From: Pseudomonas capeferrum
Lineage (GTDB): Bacteria > Pseudomonadota > Gammaproteobacteria > Pseudomonadales > Pseudomonadaceae
Direction: 5' to 3'
Length of the DNA stretch: 38,216 bases
Assembly: GCF_013523055.1 (NCBI RefSeq)
Contig: NZ_JAAMQM010000035.1
Location: 1 to 38,216, forward strand
Positions 8,235-14,974 of the stretch are shown here, piece after piece. The position numbers and the translations under genes were made by a program. The notes beneath the pieces are model-generated. The model was not told the origin of the DNA, searched no databases, and saw nothing but the letters and a program-made list of their open reading frames with translations. Position 1 is the stretch's first letter. Every line of letters starts with the position of its first letter.

Positions 8235-9812
8235 TCATTCCCACTCGATCGTAGCCGGCGGCTTGCTCGACACGTCATAGGTAACGCGCGAAATGCCCTC
8301 GATCTCGTTGATGATCCGGCCGCTGACGGTCTCCAGCAGCTCGTACGGCAGATGCGCCCAACGAGCGGTCATGAAGTCGACGGTCTCCACCGCGCGCAGG
8401 GCCACGACCCAGGCGTAGCGACGGCCATCGCCCACCACGCCGACCGATTTCACCGGCTGGAACACGACGAATGCCTGGCTGGTCTTGTGGTACCAGTCGG
8501 CCTTGCGCAGTTCTTCGATGAAGATGTGGTCGGCGCGACGCAGCAGGTCGGCGTATTCCTTCTTCACTTCACCGAGGATACGCACACCCAGGCCTGGGCC
8601 CGGGAATGGGTGGCGGTAGACCATGTCATACGGCAGGCCCAGCTCGAGACCGATCTTGCGCACTTCATCCTTGAACAGCTCACGCAGCGGCTCGACCAGC
8701 TTGAGGTTCATCTCCTCAGGCAGGCCACCGACGTTGTGGTGCGACTTGATCACGTGGGCCTTGCCGCTCTTGGCGCCGGCCGACTCGATCACGTCCGGGT
8801 AGATGGTGCCCTGGGCGAGGAACTGGATGTTGTCGAGCTTGCTGGCCTCGGCATCGAACACGTCGATGAAGGTGCGGCCAATGATCTTGCGCTTCTTCTC
8901 GGGGTCGGACTCGCCGGCCAGGTTGCCGAGGAACTGCGCTTCGGCATTGGCGCGGATCACCTTGACGCCCATGTTCTCGGCGAACATGGCCATCACCTGC
9001 TCGCCTTCGTGCAGGCGCAGCAGGCCGTTGTCGACGAAGACGCAGGTCAGCTGGTCGCCGATGGCGCGGTGCAGCAGCGCGGCAACCACCGAGGAGTCGA
9101 CACCGCCGGAGAGGCCGAGCAGCACGTTGGCCGAGCCGACCTGCTCACGAACCTGGGCGATGGCATCCTCGACGATGTTCGAGGCGGTCCACAGGGCCTG
9201 GCAACCGCAGATGTCGAGGATGAAGCGCGACAGGATGCGTCCGCCCTGCTTGGTGTGGGTCACTTCAGGGTGGAACTGCACGCCGTAGTAGCCGCGGGCA
9301 TCGTCGAACATGCCGGCGATCGGGCAGCTTGGCGTGCTGGCCAGCACGTTGAAGCCGTTCGGCATCTGGGTGACCTTGTCACCGTGGCTCATCCAGACGT
9401 CCAGGCCGAAGACACCGTCGTCATCGATGTGGTCTTCGATACCGTCGAGCAGGCGGCTCTTGCCGACCACGTCGACACGGGCATAACCGAACTCGCGAAG
9501 GTCGGAACCCTCGACCTTGCCGCCCATCTGCTCGGCCATGGTCTGCATGCCGTAGCAGATGCCCAGTACCGGTACGTTCAGGTCGAACACGGCCTTGGGC
9601 GCGCGCGGGCTGTCGGCTTCATGCACCGACTCGGGGCCGCCGGCGAGGATGATGCCGCGCGGGTTGAATTCGCGGATCGCTTCATCGTCCATGTCGAACG
9701 GATGCAGTTCGCAGTAGACACCGATCTCGCGCACGCGGCGGGCGATCAACTGGGTGTACTGGGAACCGAAATCGAGGATCAGGATGCGGTGAGCGTGAAT
9801 GTCGAGGGCCAT
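8235..9812 (-). CDS. guaA: GMP synthase (glutamine-hydrolysing)
   Basis: Converts XMP to GMP using ATP and glutamine, the last step of guanine nucleotide synthesis in the cytoplasm. At 525 residues it is standard length. The N-terminal class I glutamine amidotransferase domain starts ILILDFGSQYTQ and has the nucleophile Cys86 in VLGICYG; the triad His and Glu lie in GVQFHPEV. The ATP pyrophosphatase domain has the PP-loop LLGLSGGVDSSV near residue 230. The C-terminal dimerisation domain ends VSSKPPATIEWE. It is the second gene of a guaB-guaA operon, 78 bp after guaB, with a strong hairpin in that gap. The extreme 3' end is a known insertion site for genomic islands, and a decayed integrase lies just beyond it. 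Confidence 0.98.
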   Translation of the reverse strand: MALDIHAHRILILDFGSQYTQLIARRVREIGVYCELHPFDMDDEAIREFNPRGIILAGGPESVHEADSPRAPKAVFDLNVPVLGICYGMQTMAEQMGGKVEGSDLREFGYARVDVVGKSRLLDGIEDHIDDDGVFGLDVWMSHGDKVTQMPNGFNVLASTPSCPIAGMFDDARGYYGVQFHPEVTHTKQGGRILSRFILDICGCQALWTASNIVEDAIAQVREQVGSANVLLGLSGGVDSSVVAALLHRAIGDQLTCVFVDNGLLRLHEGEQVMAMFAENMGVKVIRANAEAQFLGNLAGESDPEKKRKIIGRTFIDVFDAEASKLDNIQFLAQGTIYPDVIESAGAKSGKAHVIKSHHNVGGLPEEMNLKLVEPLRELFKDEVRKIGLELGLPYDMVYRHPFPGPGLGVRILGEVKKEYADLLRRADHIFIEELRKADWYHKTSQAFVVFQPVKSVGVVGDGRRYAWVVALRAVETVDFMTARWAHLPYELLETVSGRIINEIEGISRVTYDVSSKPPATIEWE

Positions 9813-9846
9813 GACTCAATCTCGTCAGTGGAAATCGGAAACGACA

Positions 9847-9868
9847 CGGGGCTGTCGTGACAGCCCCG
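9847..9868. other. Perfect hairpin between guaB and guaA
   Basis: CGGGGCTGTC (9847-9856) and GACAGCCCCG (9859-9868) are perfect complements separated by only two bases, so the loop must open by a pair. It lies inside the 78 bp gap of the operon. There is no T run on either side, so it is not a classic terminator; it may protect or process the mRNA. That role is inferred. Confidence 0.6.
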
Positions 9869-9890
9869 CTTTCAGGTAATGCAGGAAGCC

Positions 9891-11360
9891 TCAACCAACG
9901 CGGTAGTTTGGCGCTTCCTTGGTGATCTGTACGTCGTGCACGTGGGACTCGGCCATGCCGGCGCCGGTGATGCGGACGAACTCCGGCTTGGTGCGCATCT
10001 CTTCGATGGTCGCGCTGCCGGTATAGCCCATCGAGGAGCGCAGGCCACCCATCAGCTGATGGATAATCGCGGCCAGGGCGCCCTTGTACGGCACGCGGCC
10101 TTCGATGCCTTCCGGAACCAGCTTCTCGGCACCGGCCGAGGAGTCCTGGAAGTAGCGATCCGAGGAGCCTTGAGCCTGGGCCATCGCGCCCAGCGAACCC
10201 ATGCCGCGGTAAGCCTTGTACGAACGACCCTGGAACAGCTCGACTTCGCCCGGTGCCTCTTCGGTACCGGCGAACATCGAACCCATCATGACGCAGGAAG
10301 CTCCAGCGACGATGGCCTTGGACAGGTCACCGGAGAAGCGGATGCCGCCGTCGGCGATCAATGGCACGCCAGTGCCTTCGAGCGCCGCGGCGACATTGGC
10401 GATGGCGCTGATCTGCGGCACGCCGACACCGGCGACGATACGGGTGGTGCAGATGGAACCTGGACCGATGCCGACCTTGACGGCGTCGGCGCCGGCTTCG
10501 GCCAGGGCCTTGGCCGCGGCGCCGGTCGCGATGTTGCCACCGATGACCTGGACCTGCGGGAAGGTTTCCTTGACCCAGCGCACGCGCTCGATGACACCCT
10601 TGGAGTGACCGTGGGCAGTGTCGACCACGACCACGTCGACGCCGGCGGCAACCAGGGCGGCGACACGCTCGCCGGTGTCCTTGCCGGTACCGACGGCGGC
10701 GCCGACGCGCAGGCGACCCTGGTCGTCCTTGCTGGCCAGTGGGTAGGCCTTGGCCTTCTCGATGTCCTTGACGGTCATCATGCCCTTGAGGTGGAACTGT
10801 TCGTCGACGATCAGGACCTTTTCCAGGCGATGCTTGTGCAGCAGATCGCGCACTTCGTTCTTGTCGGCGCCTTCGCGCACGGTGACCAGGCGCTCCTTGG
10901 GCGTCATCACCTCGCGGACGGTGACGTCCAGGCGGCTTTCGAAGCGTACGTCACGGGAGGTCACGATGCCGACCAGGTCACCGTCGTGCAGCACCGGGAC
11001 GCCGGAGATGTTGTTCAGGCGGGTCAGCTCGAACAGGTCGCGCACGGTGGCGTCGGCCTCGATGGTGATCGGATCCTTGACCACGCCGGCCTCGAACTTC
11101 TTGACCTTGCGGACTTCGGCCGCCTGCTGCTCGATGGTCATGTTCTTGTGGATGATGCCGATGCCGCCTTCCTGGGCCATGGCAATGGCCAGGCGCGCTT
11201 CGGTGACGGTGTCCATGGCAGCGGAAATCAGCGGAATGTTCAGCTCGATGCCACGGGTCAAACGGGTCTTGAGACTGACTTCATTAGGCAGTACTTCGGA
11301 ATAACCGGGCACTAGGAGAATGTCGTCGAAGGTCAGGGCTTCTTGGCTGATACGCAGCAT
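9891..11360 (-). CDS. guaB: IMP dehydrogenase
   Basis: Oxidises IMP to XMP with NAD, the committed step to GMP. The 489-residue protein has the usual TIM barrel split by two CBS domains (about residues 95-205, with VVKDPITIEADATVRD and VMTPKERLVTV). The active-site loop is GIGPGSICTTR with the catalytic Cys304. The mobile flap contains the MGSLGAMAQ region, and the C-terminus carries the usual IRTKPEF-like stretch (EEMRTKPEFVRIT). The ATG at 11360 has GGGAG eight bases upstream. It is the first gene of guaBA and has a good sigma-70 promoter close upstream. Confidence 0.98.
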   Translation of the reverse strand: MLRISQEALTFDDILLVPGYSEVLPNEVSLKTRLTRGIELNIPLISAAMDTVTEARLAIAMAQEGGIGIIHKNMTIEQQAAEVRKVKKFEAGVVKDPITIEADATVRDLFELTRLNNISGVPVLHDGDLVGIVTSRDVRFESRLDVTVREVMTPKERLVTVREGADKNEVRDLLHKHRLEKVLIVDEQFHLKGMMTVKDIEKAKAYPLASKDDQGRLRVGAAVGTGKDTGERVAALVAAGVDVVVVDTAHGHSKGVIERVRWVKETFPQVQVIGGNIATGAAAKALAEAGADAVKVGIGPGSICTTRIVAGVGVPQISAIANVAAALEGTGVPLIADGGIRFSGDLSKAIVAGASCVMMGSMFAGTEEAPGEVELFQGRSYKAYRGMGSLGAMAQAQGSSDRYFQDSSAGAEKLVPEGIEGRVPYKGALAAIIHQLMGGLRSSMGYTGSATIEEMRTKPEFVRITGAGMAESHVHDVQITKEAPNYRVG

Positions 11361-11396
11361 CGCGGGGGCTCCCGGGCGGGAAAATGGAAGCGCGCC

Positions 11397-11425
11397 ATTA
11401 TACTCATCCGGGCCGCCGCACTCAA
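11397..11425 (-). promoter_or_regulatory. Sigma-70 promoter of guaBA
   Basis: On the minus strand TTGAGT (11420-11425), a 17 bp spacer and a perfect TATAAT (11397-11402) lie about 37 bp before the guaB ATG. The promoter sits between guaB and the end of the next gene, which is read in the same direction. Confidence 0.78.
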
Positions 11426-11456
11426 TGCAAAAGAATTGTATCGGCGCGGCCTCCGG

Positions 11457-12014
11457 TCATTCGCGCGGTAATCGGACCTGTACGACCGCTACCGGCTGAT
11501 CCAGCCAGTCGGCGAAGGCATCGATGAATGCCTGAGTGAAACCGGCATCGCCCCAATTGTTGAAGATGAAGCCCAAGTTGGAAAACGCGCACGGCTGCAG
11601 GAACAGGAAGCCATTGATGTCGTCCTCGAAGCCGCACAGCGGGCAGGTGAAATTATCGGTCTGGCCGGGCATCCATTCCTCGAGGCTTTCGAACAGCGGC
11701 TCGCCCACCTCTCGCCGGCATTCGGGGCAGCCGGCCTCGTGGAGGAAGCCTTCGACAGGGGTGAAGATGCAACGCTTGGTGACCACCTCCAGGCCGTTGA
11801 TCGGCTGGTCGAAGGGGAGACGGTCGGGGTGCAGCGCCACCTTGCGCGCGCCCTCGCGCAGCGCGTAGGCCATGCGATTGCCGGTACGCCCGCAGGTGCT
11901 CAACTGCTCCTCGATGATCTTTTCCCTCACCAACCAGCGCAGGATGGCGCGGGCACGCGGCTCGTGCACCGCCACGGTGGACAGCTTGGGAACGATGATG
12001 CTCTGGGTACTCAT
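11457..12014 (-). CDS. Conserved protein with two CxxC zinc-ribbon-like motifs
   Basis: A 185-residue soluble protein of unknown function. Two cysteine pairs are visible, CPECRREVGE near residue 95 and CPLCGFEDDINGF near residue 123, spaced as a possible zinc-binding unit. The N-terminal third (VHEPRARAILRWLVREKIIEEQ) looks helical, and the C-terminal part is aromatic and acidic (FIFNNWGDAGF, FADWLDQPVAVVQV). Similar Pseudomonas proteins are sometimes labelled sugar ABC transporter ATPase; no Walker motifs are present here, so that label is not supported. The ATG at 12014 has AGG about ten bases upstream. It is read toward guaB but ends before the guaB promoter. Confidence 0.72.
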   Translation of the reverse strand: MSTQSIIVPKLSTVAVHEPRARAILRWLVREKIIEEQLSTCGRTGNRMAYALREGARKVALHPDRLPFDQPINGLEVVTKRCIFTPVEGFLHEAGCPECRREVGEPLFESLEEWMPGQTDNFTCPLCGFEDDINGFLFLQPCAFSNLGFIFNNWGDAGFTQAFIDAFADWLDQPVAVVQVRLPRE

Positions 12015-12173
12015 GCAAGAACGACCTGGACACTGCGAAAACCTGATTCTACCTGCCCACCCAGCCTTCCAGGTAGCGACCGATCGAGCCAGGCCGCCGG
12101 CCGGCAAGAACGGTCCAGCCAGACTACTTCGGAATCCTCCCACCCTCGCGATGAACTCTGGCGGCGAATCCTT

Positions 12174-12187
12174 TATAGTGCCTTGCA
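12174..12187 (+). promoter_or_regulatory. Possible -10 element giving a leaderless xseA transcript
   Basis: TATAGT at 12174-12179 lies seven bases before the xseA ATG (12187) and there is no Shine-Dalgarno sequence between. If this hexamer is the -10 box, transcription would start at or next to the start codon. The matching -35 hexamer (around 12151) is poor, so this is tentative. Confidence 0.4.
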
Positions 12188-13566
12188 TGATCAGAGACCC
12201 TTTCGAACGACTCGGCCTGGACCGCGAGGTCCTCACCGTCAGCCAACTCAACGGCCGCGCCCGCGTGCTGCTCGAGGATGTTTTCCGCAGCGTCTGGGTG
12301 GAAGGCGAGATCTCCAACCTTGCCCGCCCGGCCTCCGGACACATGTACTTCACTCTCAAGGACAACGGTGCCCAGATACGCTGTGCGCTGTTCCGGCAGA
12401 ATGCCGCGCGGGTCCGCCAGGCGCTGCGTGATGGCCTGGCGGTGCGGGTGCGCGGCAAGGTCTCGCTATTCGAGGGGCGTGGCGACTATCAGTTGATCCT
12501 CGACACGGTGGAGCCGGCCGGTGACGGCGCCTTGCGCCTGGCATTCGAGGCACTGAAGGAAAGGCTCGACGCCGAGGGGCTGTTCAGTATCGAACGCAAG
12601 CGTCCGCTTCCCGCCCACCCGCAACGTATCGGCATCATCACCTCGCCCACCGGCGCGGTGATCCGCGACATCATCAGCGTGTTCGGACGCCGCGCACCGC
12701 AGGTCGAGCTGAACCTGATTCCCACCGCCGTACAGGGCCGCGAGGCCATCGGCCAGATCGTCCGAGCCTTGCAACTGGCCGACAGCCGTGGGTTCGACGC
12801 GTTGATCCTGGCGCGTGGCGGCGGTTCGCTGGAGGACTTGTGGTGCTTCAACGAAGAAGCCGTGGCCCGCGCGGTCGCGGCCTGCGTCACGCCCATCGTC
12901 AGCGCGGTGGGTCATGAAACCGACGTATCGATCAGCGATTTCGTCGCCGACGTTCGGGCACCTACACCTTCAGCGGCTGCCGAACTGCTGGCACCGGACA
13001 GCAGTGGCCTGCAACAGCGTCTCGAAGGCTTGCAACGGCGCCTGCTGCTGCGCATGCGCAACCGCCTGACCCACGATCGACTGCGCCTGGACAGCCTGGC
13101 CCGGCGCTTGCGCCATCCCGGCGAACGCTTGCGCCAGCAGGCCCAACGTCTGGACGATCTGGACATGCGCCTGCGTCGCGCCTTCATGCTGCAGATGAAC
13201 CTGCGTCACCAGCGCGTCGATCGCCTCGACACGCGTCTGGCCGCCCAGCATCCTGGCCGTACGCTCAAGCTGTTGAGCCAACGCCTGGACAGCCTGGCCG
13301 AGCGCCTGCCGCGGGCCATGCGCGACGTCCTCAAGGACCGTCGCCAGCGCTTCCAGGCGCAACTACAGACCTTGCAAGTGGTCAGTCCTCTGGCAACCCT
13401 CGCCCGCGGCTACAGCATTCTCCTCGACGAGCGTGGACAAGCCGTGCGCAGCGCCGCCCAGACCCGCAACGGTCAACGCCTGACCGCTCGCTTGAACGAA
13501 GGCGAACTGCAGGTGCGGATCGAGGACAACCACCAGACTCCGGTCACCCTCTCACTTCTGGACTGA
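12187..13566 (+). CDS. xseA: Exodeoxyribonuclease VII large subunit
   Basis: Large catalytic subunit of exonuclease VII, which with XseB degrades single-stranded DNA to short oligonucleotides. The 459-residue protein begins with the usual LTVSQLNGRARVLLE and an OB-fold (VEGEISNLARPASGHMYFTL, about residues 35-55). The catalytic core has GIITSPTGAVIRDI (about 142-155), ARGGGSLEDLWCFNEE (about 213-228) and the GHETDVSISDFVADVRAPTPSAAAEL block (about 243-267). A long Arg/Gln/Leu-rich coiled coil follows, then the conserved LARGYSIL near the end. Start chosen at the only ATG giving the standard N-terminus. The next gene begins three bases after its stop. Confidence 0.97.
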   Translation: MIRDPFERLGLDREVLTVSQLNGRARVLLEDVFRSVWVEGEISNLARPASGHMYFTLKDNGAQIRCALFRQNAARVRQALRDGLAVRVRGKVSLFEGRGDYQLILDTVEPAGDGALRLAFEALKERLDAEGLFSIERKRPLPAHPQRIGIITSPTGAVIRDIISVFGRRAPQVELNLIPTAVQGREAIGQIVRALQLADSRGFDALILARGGGSLEDLWCFNEEAVARAVAACVTPIVSAVGHETDVSISDFVADVRAPTPSAAAELLAPDSSGLQQRLEGLQRRLLLRMRNRLTHDRLRLDSLARRLRHPGERLRQQAQRLDDLDMRLRRAFMLQMNLRHQRVDRLDTRLAAQHPGRTLKLLSQRLDSLAERLPRAMRDVLKDRRQRFQAQLQTLQVVSPLATLARGYSILLDERGQAVRSAAQTRNGQRLTARLNEGELQVRIEDNHQTPVTLSLLD

Positions 13567-13569
13567 CGC

Positions 13570-14397
13570 ATGCCCCGCCTGTCGACCTCACTGCTCGCAC
13601 TTTCCCTGCTGCTGCTTGGCACCTGCGCCCAGGCCAGCTACATCACCCGACAATTGAACAAGCCCGTGCCCGGCGGCGTCGCCGTGGTCGACCTGGGTCC
13701 CTCGGTGGCCGCGCCCGCCGCGCGCTTCGATGGCAAGCCCGTTCTCGTGGTCAAGGAGCAGGAGACCTGGCTGGCCATCGTCGGCATCCCCCTCGCCCAG
13801 AAACCCGGCAATGCCTCGTTGGCCCAAGGCGATCGCACAGTGAGCTTCACGGTCGGCAACAAGGATTACCCGCAACAGCACATTACCCTGAAGAACAAGC
13901 GCCAGGTCAATCCCAACCCTGCCGACCTCAAGCGCATTGACCGCGAACTGGCCGAGCAGACCAAGGCCTACCGCAGCTTCAGCCCGAACCTGCCGAGCAA
14001 CCTGATGCTCGACAAACCGGTCAATGGCCCGCTGTCGAGCAAGTTCGGCGTGCGCCGCTTCTTCAATGGCGAGGAGCGCAACCCGCACGCGGGCCTGGAC
14101 TTCGCCGTGCCCGCGGGCACGCCGATCAAGACACCTGCCAACGGCAAGGTCATCCTGCTCGGCGACTACTTCTTCAATGGCAAGACGGTGTTCGTCGACC
14201 ATGGCCAGGGTTTCATCAGCATGTTCTGCCACCTGTCGCGCACGGACGTGAAGCTGGGCCAAGAGCTGCGCCGCGGCGAAGTGGTCGGCCGGGTCGGGGC
14301 CACGGGCCGGGCCACCGGACCGCATATGCACTGGAACGTCAGCCTCAATGATGCGCGGGTGGATCCGGCGATTTTCATCGGTGCATTCCAGCCCTAG
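13570..14397 (+). CDS. Secreted M23 (LytM-type) metallopeptidase
   Basis: A 275-residue exported protein with a clear signal peptide (MPRLSTSLLALSLLLLGTCAQA, cleavage after AQA). The C-terminal M23 domain carries the zinc and catalytic set: HAGLDFAVPAG (H-x-x-x-D), a CHLS motif, and GPHMHWNV (H-x-H). The N-terminal half (about 24-130) is the beta-rich domain common to Pseudomonas relatives. All metal ligands are present, so it should be an active peptidoglycan endopeptidase in the periplasm rather than a degenerate activator such as EnvC; this is inferred from the motifs. It begins three bases after xseA and is probably co-transcribed with it. Confidence 0.92.
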   Translation: MPRLSTSLLALSLLLLGTCAQASYITRQLNKPVPGGVAVVDLGPSVAAPAARFDGKPVLVVKEQETWLAIVGIPLAQKPGNASLAQGDRTVSFTVGNKDYPQQHITLKNKRQVNPNPADLKRIDRELAEQTKAYRSFSPNLPSNLMLDKPVNGPLSSKFGVRRFFNGEERNPHAGLDFAVPAGTPIKTPANGKVILLGDYFFNGKTVFVDHGQGFISMFCHLSRTDVKLGQELRRGEVVGRVGATGRATGPHMHWNVSLNDARVDPAIFIGAFQP

Positions 14398-14422
14398 ACG
14401 GATCTGCTTTATTAGATCATTT

Positions 14423-14551
14423 GGAGCTGCCGCCATATCTGTGGGAGCGGGTTTACCCGCGAACAAGGGCGTAGCCCTTACCGTACACAGGTGGTGACAA
14501 GGAAAGCCCCTTCGCGGGTAAACCCGCTCCCACAGAGACGGCGGCAGCTCC
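14423..14551. repeat. Nested palindrome built on an inverted REP pair
   Basis: The core is a REP pair: CTGTGGGAGCGGGTTTACCC starts at 14439 and its inverted copy ends with CCCGCTCCCACAG at 14535. An extra inverted repeat flanks it, GGAGCTGCCGCC (14423-14434) and GGCGGCAGCTCC (14540-14551). Inside lies a third small hairpin, AAGGGC-GTA-GCCCTT (14465-14479). The whole 129 bp can fold into one long stem. It follows the M23 peptidase stop by 25 bp and may end or protect that transcript. The REP is of the same type as in the array at 1-1281. Confidence 0.9.
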
Positions 14552-14820
14552 ACGCATATTCTTTGCGTGACAGCCAGCGCAAGAGACGAGCCGGACTCTT
14601 CAAGCACTCAATAGCGGCACCGAACCTGTGAAGTTGGCTTGCCAGCGGATGAAAACACCCTCTGCATGTGACTTGCGCCATCACAGTCGGTGCCGCAATA
14701 AAAATTGGATAAAACAAAAAATTAAGCCACTAGATCCCGCAAGGAAGCTTTTTTTAAGCATTTATCTCAATTTTTCCGCAAGGCTTGCCATCGCTCACCT
14801 CACTGGTTAGGGTTGAGGGC
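14552..14820. other. AT-rich leader region upstream of leuA
   Basis: No gene is supported here. From about 14698 the sequence turns AT-rich (TAAAAATTGGATAAAAC, then GCTTTTTTTAAGC near 14748), unlike its surroundings. This is where the leuA promoter is expected; TTGGAT at 14706-14711 could be a -35, but no convincing -10 box at normal spacing was found. Confidence 0.4.
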
Positions 14821-14898
14821 ATGAATACCTTCACGACCCTCATTCTGCTTCGTCAACACCGCAGCCTCTGCCTGGTCAGTGCACGACTACCAGGGTGA
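14821..14898 (+). CDS. Putative leucine-rich leader peptide of leuA
   Basis: A 25-codon ORF starting ATG at 14821 and ending TGA at 14898, 76 bp before leuA. Its start is MNTFTTLILLRQHR and six of the 25 residues are leucine (codons CTC, CTG, CTT, CTC, CTG, CTA), with one Ile and one Val. GAGG lies close before the ATG, and an AGGG lies about nine bases upstream. Overlapping its end are two mutually exclusive stems: CCTGGT/ACCAGG (14871-14876 with 14889-14894) and GGGTGA/TCGCCT (14893-14898 with 14910-14915), the second followed by TTT. This looks like ribosome-mediated attenuation of leucine synthesis, but the second stem is weak. Function is inferred. Confidence 0.55.
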   Translation: MNTFTTLILLRQHRSLCLVSARLPG

Positions 14899-14974
14899 AT
14901 CGCGTCGCCTCGCCTTTTCATCTCGTTTTCGTTCGGCAGGCCCGATCACGGCCGCACACTCAAGGATTGCTCCA

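Noticed and set aside
8004..11315. Very long open frames on the plus strand opposite guaA and guaB (618 and 478 codons)
   Set aside because: They are mirror frames produced by GC-rich codon use of the real genes; they have no family resemblance and no ribosome sites.
11457..12458. Longer version of the CxxC protein starting at 12458
   Set aside because: The extra N-terminal part lies over the xseA gene and its promoter and has unusual composition; the ATG at 12014 is a better start.
14706..14736. TTGGAT ... CTAGAT as the leuA promoter
   Set aside because: The spacing of 19 bp and the poor -10 match are not convincing enough to call.
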